This document shows, in pieces, positions 35,591 through 47,860 of a DNA stretch of 64,000 bases. This DNA is from Vanessa cardui (Eukaryota > Arthropoda > Insecta > Lepidoptera > Nymphalidae), in contig NC_061127.1 in assembly GCF_905220365.1 (NCBI RefSeq), positions 1 to 64,000 on the forward strand, given 5' to 3'. Below the pieces are notes generated by a model. That model saw nothing but the letters and a program-made list of their open reading frames with translations. It was not told the origin of the DNA and ran no database searches. The position numbers and the translations under genes were made by a program. Position 1 is the stretch's first letter; the number at the start of each line of letters is the position of its first letter.

Positions 35591-38500
35591 CATTTTTAAA
35601 GTGCGTTCAATGCACGCATTGAACGCAATGTACGGTACTCATAGCAGTCGAATTTATTGAAACAAACCAATAAACATAGAATTAATATAATATAACACAA
35701 ACGGTTAAGATTGAATTTTAATTTACCAAAAATAATAAACGTCTAAAAGAAATAAAGAATAAATCTTAATTTGATATTTAAATCATTTTTTAAATGGCAA
35801 CGTTGAAATGATTTACAATTTAGATCAAACAAATCGTAACGAAAGTAACAAAAATATTGCTGTTCGGTCGAACAGAAACTTTTCAAATTTTACTGAATTT
35901 TATTAATATTGATAAAGTTTGCGCGAACAAAGTTTCGCAGACGTGTTTATTAAAAATGTTAGTGAATGTGATCTGACGCGGCGCGCGGCGCGGCGATGGA
36001 AATATTGTCACGTTGTGGTCGGAAAGTTCACACTTGTTTTAAGATAACAGACAACTAGAATCTTTTGAAGACTTAAATATGACTTGTAGAACGACGCTAT
36101 ACTCGTAACAGTGCTTGTAAAAACCTACTTCAATGAATTGTATTTAAATTTATTGATTTTCTATATCAATGATGGTAAGGCTTTGTGTAGGCTCGTCTGG
36201 ACAATCCACTCTTTATTTGATCATAAAAACCTTCTACGGCTTTAAGGTACGTGAGTGAGGGGATATTTATTTATAAGGACAACATACAAAACATACACCA
36301 TTTATAGGTTTTAAAATAATGGTAATTTTTAGCTAAGTGTGGTTTCACTTAAAATTTATCGCGGCATATCTAATGGTTGATTTGAATCTTATGGTTGACG
36401 GTGCATTAAAGCTGTAATAAGCAGTTATTACTTCTTTTTTTTCAAGATACTACAAGCAAGGGTATAGACCTAAACTCAAGTATAAACCGATTCATGACTT
36501 TTATTTTTACTCTAAAATTATTATGATGAAACTGTGTATTTCCAAGGACTTGCTGTTAAGTCTGCGTATATTGTATATTTTTTATGGTGTTTGTTTTGCA
36601 TATTAGTATGTATGCACAAAATAACAAGTAAATCATCGTTTTATTGTATCATTAGACAAGCGTATGATAAGACGATTTAAAAATCGGCTTAAATAATACT
36701 ACAAATGTTATTTGACGGTAGGTATTGGCTTTTATTTTATGGCCTCGAGCATATTCGGAGAACGCTCACAATTCTAATAGAGAATTGGTATCTACTGATA
36801 GACTCTCGTGCTTTCATTTCTGCCAGAATGTTCAAAAGGAGGTAGGACACTAGGACTGATGTCGTCTTTTTATAGTTGTGTCGTGACCTAAATAAACATT
36901 TCTTTCTATTTTTCCTATGAAATTATACGGGTTTTAATTTTTTTTACGGAACTTAATCTAAGGAAAATTATTTGCAAGCTACGAATGATGTATAAATAAT
37001 CTGACAGTGATGTACTTTTGGTTGAACCTTTGAAACAATCCTATTACTAAGCACATCCAGCGGTGTAGAAACTTGTAAATTGAGGTTCACCGTCATCATT
37101 TCCATTGAAAAAAAAAATACATTTGCTGGTAAAGTGATTTGAATAAACAAGAGTAAAAAGAGTCGGCGATAAAGTTGCCGTGTGATATAACATATAATTG
37201 TAACGCACAGCCCGCTAACAGTGGTGTTCAAACCATTGAATTGCAGTTCGTATTCAACTTTTCCGCTAAATGATCGTTTGCTCAGCCATATCTCATTTGT
37301 ATACCAAAATTAAAATATTTTAAAGTTTTTAGTTTCCCAAGATTCATATTACTCAATTCTCCCAGAGGCCTTCAAAGTTGTAGCTTTCATAATCAAATAC
37401 TTAGTAAATAGAGGGAGGCTTTTAGGCTGATTGGGTTTGGATGAACAACGTGATTTGATAAAGACATAACATTGCACCCGCACTAGTGACGTGTAAACTT
37501 TTCATCGGACTGAGCTTACAGCTTACGGTTATTCGAACAGGATGAAAACTTCTGGGAAATGACTTATGGAACGGAGGTGAGCACTTAGAGAGGATGAACA
37601 CACCCTGTACGGAAATACGTCATTAAAAATATGAACGTCGTTATTTAAATTTATAATGATGAGTTAAGATAGGTTTTCCAAATTTTTACTTACCTCCTGG
37701 ACTTGTTACTTACCGGTCTTGATTTAAACTCTGCTCTACTCAAGCTCAATGAATATTTTAATTTGATTTTGACGAATGCGAAACTAAATTTGTTAGATTG
37801 TCCTATTTGCTGCGCGACCACGGATCTCCTTCGAGGCGGAGTGGTCATTAAAACGTCAATCAATATGGCAAATTGTAAGGGCCAAATATAATACGGCTGA
37901 AACCTCGGGACACAGCTCTTTCAATGCAAAGATTGCAAAGAAACGATTGTGAAAGCTGTGAAGATAAGTTATTGCAATTGTAGACTACTGAATCTAAAGG
38001 TTACGATGTAAATACATGATTTACAATTATTGCTATTGGGTAAAGTCGGCCCTAAGCCATCGCAAAGCTAGCTTTGAGCAAATATTCAGATCGGAGCGGA
38101 TTTTGAATTTGAGAAGAGAAGAGATTATACCATAATTCTGTTGTATGGTTTTTAATAATTTGGGTGATCGTCGGCCCAGAAACACGTCTTGTTCGTATAC
38201 GAATCATCTGAACTTCAATCCACTTTAAACAGAGGTCACTTACAAAGTGTTCAAAATGTTCTGGAACAAGTCGAACATTGTATCGTGCCCGCGGGTCGAG
38301 GATACAAGAATTAAAGTCTTGAATAAGCGATTGGAACAACTCAGACGGCGCACAATCTACATATTTATGAAATACAATCATTCGATCGTATTCGGCGTTG
38401 GCTGGGATTACGGTTCTGTGTTAAGATGTTTTGTTGGAAAGTGACCTTTTTTTTCTTCAAATACCCATACTCAATGTCTTTATGAGCAACATTTCAATGT

Positions 38501-38620
38501 TCAATGTGTTTTTTCAATATTTTTCTTCCCATTTTAATTAATAACATTCTTAGTTTTAATGAAGAATAGATTGATTAAATAATAGTTATTTACTACTGCG
38601 CAGAGTTAAATTAGAAACTA
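35591..38620. other. No gene supported
   Basis: A GCGTTCAATGC...GCATTGAACGC palindrome lies at 35603-35626. About 36105-36165 looks like a family C scrap (CAGTGCTTGTAAAAACC), followed at about 36172-36260 by a family B scrap (GGCTTTGTGTAGGCTCGTCTGG). The 109-codon minus frame 38052-38381 is the longest open frame, but I recognise nothing in it. Confidence 0.45.
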
Positions 38621-38687
38621 TGGGTTTGAACCCGCAATCATCGGTTAAGATGCACGCGTTCTAACGACTCGACCACCTCGGCTCATA
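38621..38687 (-). repeat. tRNA-like head of a family A SINE only
   Basis: On the minus strand it reads GAGCCGAGGTGGTCGAGTCG, TTAGAACGCGTGCATC and GCGGGTTCAAACCCA. The sequence stops just after the B box, so about 230 bases of the body are missing. Confidence 0.75.
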
Positions 38688-39494
38688 CTATAACACTTAA
38701 CTTCGATAACATTTGGAGAGTTATTTTGAATGGGACATTATACAGGTTATTTTTACTCTTGAAACCTACACTGACAATCTGCATCCCGTGTACGCTAGCG
38801 TGGCCGTCGCGTAGGGAGATGTGTCGCGTCTACAGCTCGGTATCAGTAACAACTGCGATAAGACGCGTTATATGAAAGCGATCAATCAGTTATTACACGT
38901 GACGCGATACCTGACACGAGAGAGTACATACAAGGACGTTACATGTGTCGTGTTCGCATTTACTTGTGATTTTTGCTTAAATTGTTTTAGATACAGTGTA
39001 TCATCTAGTGCATTGTATATCTCATATATGTCCCAGTGATTATGGGACGATAGCCGCTTATAGAAAATAGACTAAAGTCTCATTTTGAAAAACTCCAACT
39101 ACATGTAGATATGAAAAAGATTAAAAATTACACAGCTCTATGGAAAAAAAATTGAAAAGTAGATTTTTATCTATAGACTTCCAATTTTTGTTGAATTAAT
39201 ATTGTTGATTTGACATTAAAAATTTAATTTAAATAAAGTTTCAAAATTTTTCGCCAAATGTATGTAGATGTAACTAAGTTGTTGTTTATGAAATGAAATC
39301 AAAATAAGACTGATTTTTTTATATGTATAGAAATTCCTAAAAAATATTTTTAATAAACGCGAAGTTTCGTGGGAGACCCATTAGTTATAATGAATAAGGC
39401 TTTAAATTAAACTTAATAATACATAGTTAGTATAATAATTATAGACATATCATATCGATTTCATCTTTGGACATCATCATTCATTCATTAATTA
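38688..39494. other. No gene seen
   Basis: The frame 38821-39039 (plus) has no recognised similarity. Confidence 0.5.
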
Positions 39495-39729
39495 TCGTTA
39501 CGTAGTATAAAACAAATTCCTTAGATCTTATGTATCCTTAAAATTATGAAACGGATTTTGATGCGGTTTTAATAGATAGAGTGATTCGACAGGAGGGTTT
39601 TTGTATATAATACATAGGAAAATATAGCAAAGAAACACTGATCATTTTAGAAGTTTCTAATTAACGTCTTATATAAAGATCTTCTAAAGCATAATTAGTA
39701 TTAGTATTGAAGCCGGGGCGGGTCGCTAG
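39495..39729 (+). mobile_element. Non-autonomous Helitron-like element, plus strand
   Basis: It begins TCGTTACGTAGTATAAAAC after an A and ends GAAGCCGGGGCGGGTCGCTAG before a T, so the insertion lies between A and T. The GC-rich stretch before CTAG corresponds to the Helitron 3' hairpin position. TTTTGATGCGGTTTTAATAG and AGCAAAGAAACA align with the minus-strand copy 13901-14156. Confidence 0.85.
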
Positions 39730-40312
39730 TTTGAGATATAAGCAACAAAGTATTATTTCCACGACTCAGGATTTGATCCCCGGACCTCGGGGTCATTTCG
39801 GTTTGCCAGCAGTCACTCTGTGAATTACAAGCACTGTCATAATTATCCCTACGCAGTTCGCTCATTTCCTGAGAAAGATCGATGAACCAAAATCAATCAG
39901 AGCCAATCGTAGTTCAATCTAAGCCAAGTACTTGAATTAATAATATATAAATAAATTAATAATTTAGTTTAGTATTATTATTGTTAATGTATTTAAGTAT
40001 TTAATTAAAGAGTCATAAACGTTTTACACGCTTTAGATTAAAATAACGCACCTCTGAATGCCTCGGCTGAGTCTTTGAGCTCCAAACGTACTCTTGACAC
40101 ACTAAGCCGAGACCAGCAGTGTGCAAAAGTCTTTTAAATCTTTTTGATATCTGACGACCGCGCATCGAGGATTTTAAATGCCGCTTTGAATTCATTCATT
40201 ACAATATAAAGAAAAATATTTATAGCGTTAAGTACTTAATATATTTAGTCGTATTTTAAAATTATTTCTTTTGCTGAGTATGTTTACCATTAACAGATTA
40301 ACAAACAAAAAC
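39730..40312. other. No gene seen
   Basis: About 39765-39850 looks like an old repeat (GATTTGATCCCCGGACC, B-box-like, near the right flank of the Helitron). The rest is unassigned. Confidence 0.4.
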
Positions 40313-40564
40313 CGCCTGTAAATTTCCCAATGCTGGGCTAGGGCCTCTCCCTGTAAGGAGAAGGTTTGGAACATATTCCACCTCGTTGTACAATGCGGGA
40401 TATTGGAATACACATGTGGCAGAATTTCTATGAAATTAGACACATGCAGGTTTCCTCACGATGTGTTCATCACTGAGCACGAGATGAATTTGTAAACACA
40501 AATTAAACACTGAACATTCAATGATGGTTGCCACGCGTTCTAACCACTGGGCCATCTCGGCTCA
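40313..40564 (-). mobile_element. tRNA-SINE (family A), minus strand
   Basis: Read on the minus strand it has GAGCCGAGATGGCCCAGTGG, CTCGTGCTCAGTG, ATCGTGAGGAAACCTGC, ACATGTGTATTCCAATATCC and GGGAAATTTACAGGC. The B-box region (GGCAACCATCATTG) and the piece after it are altered, so it probably cannot be transcribed. Confidence 0.8.
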
Positions 40565-43239
40565 ACCGATCATCAAACAGAAATTATCGATATTGCCCTA
40601 AGGTAAGTAAGCATAGAGTACACACTCCGGTCTAATAAATCGACTACAATATTCAGGCTATTGTCTTTGCCGACGGAAATGGTTTCGGAGAGAACTAACG
40701 GTATGTCCAAGTTTGATATTTACATACGAGTCCGCAGGAGCGACGTCTGTACTCGTTCTTAATGAAACACAAACAAACTCAACTAAAACTGATCGCGATG
40801 AAATTCTGATGATTAAGTTCTACAAGCTGAGCGGTTTTTGCTCCCCGAACTGCAATCACTGGCATTTGTGGTTACGTAATATGTAAAATAGGATGCTTTC
40901 AATTTTCATTACACGGAGTGCCGTCCACACACAAAACACTTTTGATTGGAGTTCATCCATACGTTTGTGGAGGTTTGCATTAGTCGGTGTTGGAAAGCTA
41001 TAAGTTAGATTAAAATAAATTAGGAAATCATTATTATTTAAAAAAAATAACATGATTTTTAGGCAATTGGTCACACCGTCGACTGTACATATGTATGTAT
41101 GTAAGAAATAATAACCATCCTTTACATAGTTACAAATTTAAAAACTAAGATGCCATATACCTCGTGCCTATAGGTACACTGGTTCACTCGCCCTTCACGC
41201 TGAAACTCAACAATACTAAGCACGGCTGTTTACCGGTAGGTTATCTAACGAGTAAAATGGAATGTAAGCTGCATCGTACATATAATCATGAGGGAACCTC
41301 GAACCTCGAATTCGACAAACTTTGTTTAAGAAAGCTGAAAAACTTGTAGAAACGATTTAACTTTATTCTTTTCTTTCGCTCGTTTTGTTTGTACAATGGT
41401 ACACTTAAAGTAATCCGGTTTCAGCAGGTATTTCCGCAAAGGACAAAGCCTTTGTACGAACAATGGAGGGCGCGGCTCGTTTGAATAACGCTGATGAACG
41501 AATAGAACTTGGGCGCGATTCGTAATGCCAAATCACACACTCGGAACGTTCAGTTGCTTATTTACTTTGGCAGACTGCGTGAGATCATCTTTCTTTGCTT
41601 ATAACATTTTAGCTCGTTTGGCAAAGTATATTTGTTCATTAAATGAACAGGTAACGGGGACAGGAAACACTATTAGACTGTAGCGGGTTGGTGATAGGGT
41701 TTTCTTTGTAATTATTGAAGAAACGAAACTATAGAGTATTTTATCTTTATAAATAAAAAATATTTTAATATGTCTTTCCTCTATGATAATAAACTATTAA
41801 TCCACTTGTGGCAAAGCTTTGGTAATTGCCCCTGAGTCCGAACAGGACATTGGATCAGAACAATACCTTTATATGTTATTCAATCCACACGGAGCCGATA
41901 CCACAGATACGCTTCAGATCGCATCCTATCGCAGTGTAATCTCGATACAGTAATTAGAATGTCATTATGTAATTAGTTTAGTTGTACAACCATTTACCTT
42001 AGAACTCTATGATATGATGATATTCTCCTCTATATACATTTAGTATACAACAAAGTCGCTTCCCGTACGGTCAGTTCATTTAAAAACGCAACAGATTTTT
42101 ATGCAGATTTCATCAAGAACAAAATGATTTAAGATGTATACGTATACATGAATAATACTTTGGTATTATATAAAAGGCTTTTTCCTACTGTAATACATGT
42201 GCTAAGCCAATAATTTTAACTTTCATAGCCGAATGAAAACCGTTTTAATTTGAAATACGTTTGTTCTTTACTCGTGTAAAATCGGAACAAATAGCTGTGA
42301 TAATTGACTGTGACTGTTTACCAGCATTTTGTTTTCGTTGTTTCAAACATTAATAATTACAAATCGTGGGATTTCTTTGGTTTCCGGTTCCTTAGTTAGG
42401 TATGTTAATTGCTACAATAATGCGGTGGACATGTAGAAAATACAATGATTTCTTCAGTCCGCCTTCACGGAGCTGAAGCCGCCTCAACGCGAACGTGGAA
42501 TTAGTATGCCGCTGTCATCACAGCGCGCCGGCGGAAATGTAACAACTCAAACTACGACGATTGAAAGCGTTTCGTTCATCAGCCACGAAATTGTTTTGTA
42601 ATCTTTTCACGAATAAATGAGCCCGTAGTGATCCGTCTTTGTACTGAGCTTGTTTTATTGTTGATCTTTTTCTCTCGTCATAATAAAACCTTGAAATCAA
42701 ATGTTGGTATGATTTTATTGTATTAATATTATTGTCTAGACTCACTGACAATATTCTTATGGTGGGATGTTCGAGATGGTAACATACTTCCCGTACGGTG
42801 CACATCGTAAAACAGACGATATCACGTCATCGACCAATTATGCAAGTGAATAACAATAATCTTGATATACTTCATGCATGTATTCATTCCGTTGACTTTA
42901 TAAGGAAATAATTTCCGAATAAATCCGAATATTTATATATTTTTTATCCAAACAGCACATTATATAATCATGAATATGCACTTACTATTAGTAAAAATCT
43001 TAGAATATTTATTCGAGTCTATGTAGAGAGTATCGCGGTACAAAAGAACTACAACAAATAGGCCTCTATTTTTTCATAAAAATAATCAAAGTTGAATATC
43101 TAATTCGACCTTCGATTCGAATGTCAGGAATGGTGATAAAGCTGCCGTTGCTGAAGGAGTTCATTTTGACTGAAGGTCACGTGTCTGTCAATAGATGTAG
43201 TAAATATTTCTGAATGTATTTTGCCAGTTTTATAATCAA
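40565..43239. other. No gene seen; family B scrap
   Basis: About 41155-41260 keeps CCTCGTGCCTATAGGTACAC, TGGTTCACTCGCCCTTCACG and CAACAATACTAAGCACGGC from family B in the minus sense. Other frames (40856-41074 minus, 42518-42805 minus) are unrecognised. Confidence 0.45.
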
Positions 43240-43378
43240 GTGGGTGATTAGCAAATTGCACTGCGCATTGGACTGTGTAAGAAAAGGCTGTTATTTCTTA
43301 TAGATGTGCTTATTGCAATTATTGCTCAGAAATTACCACTTACCATCCGATGGCCCATTCGTTTGCCTTCATAAAAAT
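43240..43378 (+). repeat. Decayed family B retroposon
   Basis: GCGCATTGGACTGTGTAAG, TTACCACTTACCATCCGATG and GGCCCATTCGTTTGCC, then CATAAAAATAA, follow the 3' half of family B. Confidence 0.5.
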
Positions 43379-44211
43379 AAGTAACGAGTTAATTGAAAAT
43401 ACTACAAGAATTCAAACGAAGAAAAATGTCGAGGAAACGTCTTATTGTTGCTTCCTCGAAGAACTCCCGAGGAGGATCGTAAAATGTTGACGAGGCATTG
43501 TAGGTGCACGAAATTTGTACGTTTATTATCGGCCGTTAAGAAAATGGCGGACACTTCTAGTGAGATCATTTTATCTCTTTCCATTGCGCAAGAATGTTTA
43601 TAGAGTTTAATGATAAAATGGATCATTTTGCTGTTTTTATTTTTATATATTTAAATATAAAAGTCAATTGCGCAAGAAGTACCAACAACGTCCTCAAACT
43701 AACCTAACCTAACCTAACTTCTAAAAAAATATGAAGCACATCTTTGTACAATTAGTATAATTCAAAGTCGCATTCTTTTTCCGTCTGTGCAACCGTTTTT
43801 AGCGTTAGTAGCTACATACAGGTAAATAATAATATGGTGTTTAAAGAAACCGAGCATAAAAGGAAAATAGGGGCAACACGCCTGGTGTCCGACTATCTAT
43901 GTACCTACGTCAATAACAATTGAAACAAAGTTGCGTAATTGTCTGTGAAGGTGAATCACAGCGACAAGGCAAGTAATATTATGCTTATTACTTCAATATA
44001 CATATATCTTTGCACTTAGTCGAAGATCATCTCAGTTGGTGGTGCATGCGCCGCATTAGGCGCCGCGGCGTCACCCGCCGGCTGACAAGACGTATGTAAG
44101 TCGTTAGCGGCTGCTCTCACGCGATACCGGGATGCTCTCGGTTGTAAATTCTATCCAAGGATTAATGATCGCTAAGATATATCTACCGCTGATTCAGATA
44201 TTCACTCACTT
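43379..44211. other. No gene seen; short telomere-like repeat and GC patch
   Basis: Four units of CTAAC (complement of the insect telomere repeat TTAGG) stand at 43699-43718. A GC-rich patch with GCGCCGCGGCG lies at about 44045-44115. Confidence 0.5.
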
Positions 44212-44445
44212 ATGATGTATTATTTTCGCTTTCACAATTTTGCCATTTTTAATGTCGCATATACGATCGATTTGATACTTGCAAAAAGCTTCATCAAAAG
44301 TATAACACCTCGCCTCATTGCCTCCACTGGTGACAGGAGGGCAGGTTCGTTTTTTGCCCAGAGGATCGGAATTGCGATTCAACGGGGAAATGCTGCTAGC
44401 ATTCTTGCCACCATTCCACGCGGTCAAGATTTATACAGTAACTAG
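44212..44445 (+). pseudogene. Possible C-terminal piece of a transposon-encoded protein
   Basis: The frame contains ITPRLIASTGDRRAGSFFAQ followed by RIGIAIQRGNAASILATIP before a stop. The QR-x-(S/G)-x-A-(I/V)-QRGNAASIL pattern is one I recall at the C-terminus of proteins encoded by insect repeats, but I cannot name the element. The opposite strand is also open here (44206-44427). No upstream coding part was found. Confidence 0.25.
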
Positions 44446-45411
44446 TTTTAGTTCATATTTGTACATATATATTTAAACATGTAATGTTGTTAATTCTTAT
44501 GTTAATAAAATTCTGTTATGTGAATGTTCTCTGGAAAAAAAAATTGATACTTGATATCTTTAGTACTGATATTCTAGCCGATAAATAGTAACTAAGTAGA
44601 TAGACAAGGTGTGACGACAATACATTTAGTAATAAGATCTTAAGCGAACATCTTGTGTTTAAAACCGTCGATAAATGTCGTGTATAGCCACGTGTAGGAT
44701 GAAGTTCTAACACGTATAACCCGCGTCTACCCACCGTTATGCAGGGTGGTACAGTAATCTCTTTTTATTCGGAGCACCTTTTCTCGGGACATTTACAGAC
44801 ATCTTTCAGACTTGAATGGCGTATTCATTATTCTGTACGATATTAGGTGAAAGACAAAAGCAGTAGTGACTTTTTTCATTTTCTCGTATCTTGTATGAAT
44901 TTATTTGAAAAAATGTGTGAATATGTAATTGAAGTCGTATGTAGGCAAACGCTGATCTCGTAGCATTTCTCCTCAGCGAGAGCCACGTCCCGAATAGTTT
45001 GGAGTTTATTTGTCAAATTGCGTATTATGTAAGCATAAGTTTTGTACGTAAAGGCTCCATGAGCCAGTCAATAACACAATGTTTTCCTGTGTTGGTATTA
45101 CAATTTTCTCGCAAATCCAATATATCGTTAAATTGTACTGAAGCTGAAGTTTGTTCGACTTGTTTCTGACAAATGTTCATAGTACTTACTTTCTTTGTTG
45201 TGGTAACGATTTTCGTTTCTAGAACATTCCTGTAACTAGATATAAAGCCAGCAGGAGACCTCCGTTCGTTTGCTTTGGTGTTACATCATATTCTCAACAA
45301 TAAAAATACGTTATAAAATTATCCATAAAATAATCGCGAATACTTTCGATGGTTCATTCAACAAAACAAGATTTCGAACAAATTAATTGCTGAGTTGTCA
45401 TGGAATGGATT
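44446..45411. other. No gene seen
   Basis: Unassigned sequence. The minus frame 44516-44734 has no recognised similarity. Confidence 0.5.
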
Positions 45412-45702
45412 TTTTTTTATGTTATACGTTGGCGGACGAGCATATAGACCACCTGATGGTAAGTGGTCACCATCATCCATAGACAATGACGCTGTAAGAA
45501 ATATTAACTATTCCTTACATCGTCAATGCGCCATCAACCTTGGGAACTAAGATGTTATGTTCCTTGTGCCTGTAGTTACACTGGCTCACTCACCCTTCAA
45601 ACCGGAACACAACGATACTGAGTACTGTTATTTGGCGGTAGAATATCTGATGAGTGGGTAGTACCTACCCAGACGGGCTTGCACAAAGCCCTACCACCAA
45701 GT
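45412..45702 (-). mobile_element. Family B short retroposon, nearly intact, minus strand
   Basis: It begins with a T-run (the A tail of the minus sense), then TTGGCGGACGAGCATATAG, GGTAAGTGGTCACCATCATC, CTTGGGAACTAAGATGTTAT, CACTGGCTCACTCACCC and CCAGACGGGCTTGCACAAAG. It matches 50250-50555 and 58555-58861. Confidence 0.8.
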
Positions 45703-47559
45703 GGATGTTATGAAATATGATAATAAAGAATAAAAATCTTTTAAATGCAGAAAAGTTCTTTATATGGCGGCAGCTTACTAGCGAAGTATCAAATGCAACT
45801 CGCTTCCGGTCGTTTGGCAGCGGACTCGACATCCATTCGAGATAAAACTTTGATTACGAGTCATTGATTACGCTTGAATTTGAAACAATGTTAATTTATT
45901 TACTGATAAAACAAAATTAAATCGCAATTGTGTTGGACAAAATGAATTGGACAGATTTGCTCCCCCGGCCGGGACGGCGCTGTGTTTTTTTTGCACATGA
46001 CTTCACTTCGCTTTTCCTTTTTCGAATTCAATTTGCAGTGAAATTTTGGCAATCCGATTTCTACCTTTATTGGAATCGTTCTATGATTTAAATCTGCTTG
46101 GTGATTTTATATGATTTGGAAAAAATGCTTTACAAATATTTATATTAATGTAAAAATGGATAATTGGAGTCCACGGTCAAATACTGTTCATTTAATATAA
46201 AATTAAATGATATATAAGTAAATATTAACTGATGATTGGGGATTAATATGTTTATATAATTCAATCTTGTCACACACAAGTTAAATTCGGGTTAAATATA
46301 TCTTATACCGTCATATGACTTGACACTTATTAAGTCACTTGTCGCCTTAATCGACTTCGGTCACGGCCGCCAATGCCATGGGAGACCAGCCAACTCGCAG
46401 CACATATTACAGTACAAAATAATGTGATCAAAGTTGAGTGCACTCTGCATACCCGCGCTCATAGTCCGATGGCACGACAGATCCGACACGATCAGCAAGC
46501 GTTAAAACGCAATATCAGCGGCCTTACGTGCGTCCGACGCACGGCAATAAACACACTTTCAATTTCTGTGCTGTGGGTTGATTTTTTTTAATCTAAAACC
46601 TCAGGATCTCTATCCTTATCAAGCCGCTAGATCAACAGATAGAATAATAATTTTAAACTAAGTTTAGTGCATATTTATTATTGTTATAAATTCAGTGTGT
46701 ACGTTCCAATGGAGACATTAGAAAGAAGGCAGTGTACCTTACAAACAAATTGAGATAAACAGCGGCATCGCGTAAAATAACTCAAGTAAACGTGCTGTAT
46801 TTTTGCAGCTCACTCATCCTAATCATATTTTATGATACAGCACAGCCGGCCGCGTCGCAGGGAGACTTTAAACTCGCTGTTCTCGTGCGATAACAACTTT
46901 ACAAATAAGACAAAGTTTCAACGCGATCCGATCTTATAATTGCCTAATTTGCATCTTTGTTTTTCTTTTCTCCCACTGTTTCAGCTTATATTAGTTCCTT
47001 ATATACAATGTTGAATTTTTTCTTGTCTTTACGACTGTATTTGTATGTACATTATATTACAGTACATTATGTACATTAATGCACAAGAATACGCTATTCG
47101 TGTGCATTTATGTGATCATATGTGTGCATATTTTTTGTTTCGATTTATTGGAAATTCAATACCCGTAAAACTTTTCTGCTACACTCCCATCACTGATATC
47201 ATAATGATATAAAAAAAATCCAGGACCGTACAGTCTCCTGATTCGTTCAGCGTCGAGGGAAATTTGATGTAAATTTTTCTTTTTATCACACTAGTTCCAC
47301 TACGCACCGAATATCCTTTTGTCCCGCACTGAATACAATATAGCTTTCAAACACTTGCACTGTCTGAATTCTTAGTCTTATTGGTATATAAGAGCCGAGT
47401 CTCGGGGAATGATTCAGCCGCTTGAGGTTATCGCTTGACCTTTCTATAAATAATATATTGATTTTGACTAAATAATATAAGTGTCACTTTTGTATTAATC
47501 GGTTAAGATAAACCGATTGTATTAATCGATTGTACCGATTGTATTAATCGGTTAAATAT
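45703..47559. other. No gene seen
   Basis: A GC-richer frame, 46373-46591 (plus), has no recognised similarity. A 31-base hairpin lies at 47078-47108. A short repeated segment, TGTATTAATCG, stands at about 47490-47555, just before the next SINE. Confidence 0.5.
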
Positions 47560-47860
47560 GAGCATAGATGGCCCAGTGGTTAGAACGCGTGCATCTTAAC
47601 CGATGATTGTGGGTTCAAACCAAGGCAAGCACGCCTTATGCATGTGCTTAATTTGTCTTTATAATTCATCTCGTGCTCAGCGGTGAAGGAAAACATCGTG
47701 AGGAAACCTGCATGTGTCAAATTTCATAGAAATTCTGCCACATGTGTATTCCACCAACCCGCATTGGAACAGCGTGGTGGAATATGTTTCCGACCTTCTC
47801 ATTAAAAGGAAGAGGCCTTTAGCCCAGCAGTGGGAATTTACAGGCTGTTGTTGTTGTTGT
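47560..47860 (+). mobile_element. tRNA-SINE (family A), nearly full length
   Basis: ATGGCCCAGTGGTTAGAACG, GTGGGTTCAAACC, TCATCTCGTGCTCAGCG, CGTGAGGAAACCTGCATGTG, TGGAACAGCGTGGTGGAATA and GCAGTGGGAATTTACAGGC occur in order, followed by a (TTG)n tail. Confidence 0.9.

Noticed and set aside
38052..38381. 109-codon open frame on the minus strand
   Set aside because: No recognised similarity, no splice or promoter context; a frame of this length can occur by chance in 64 kb.
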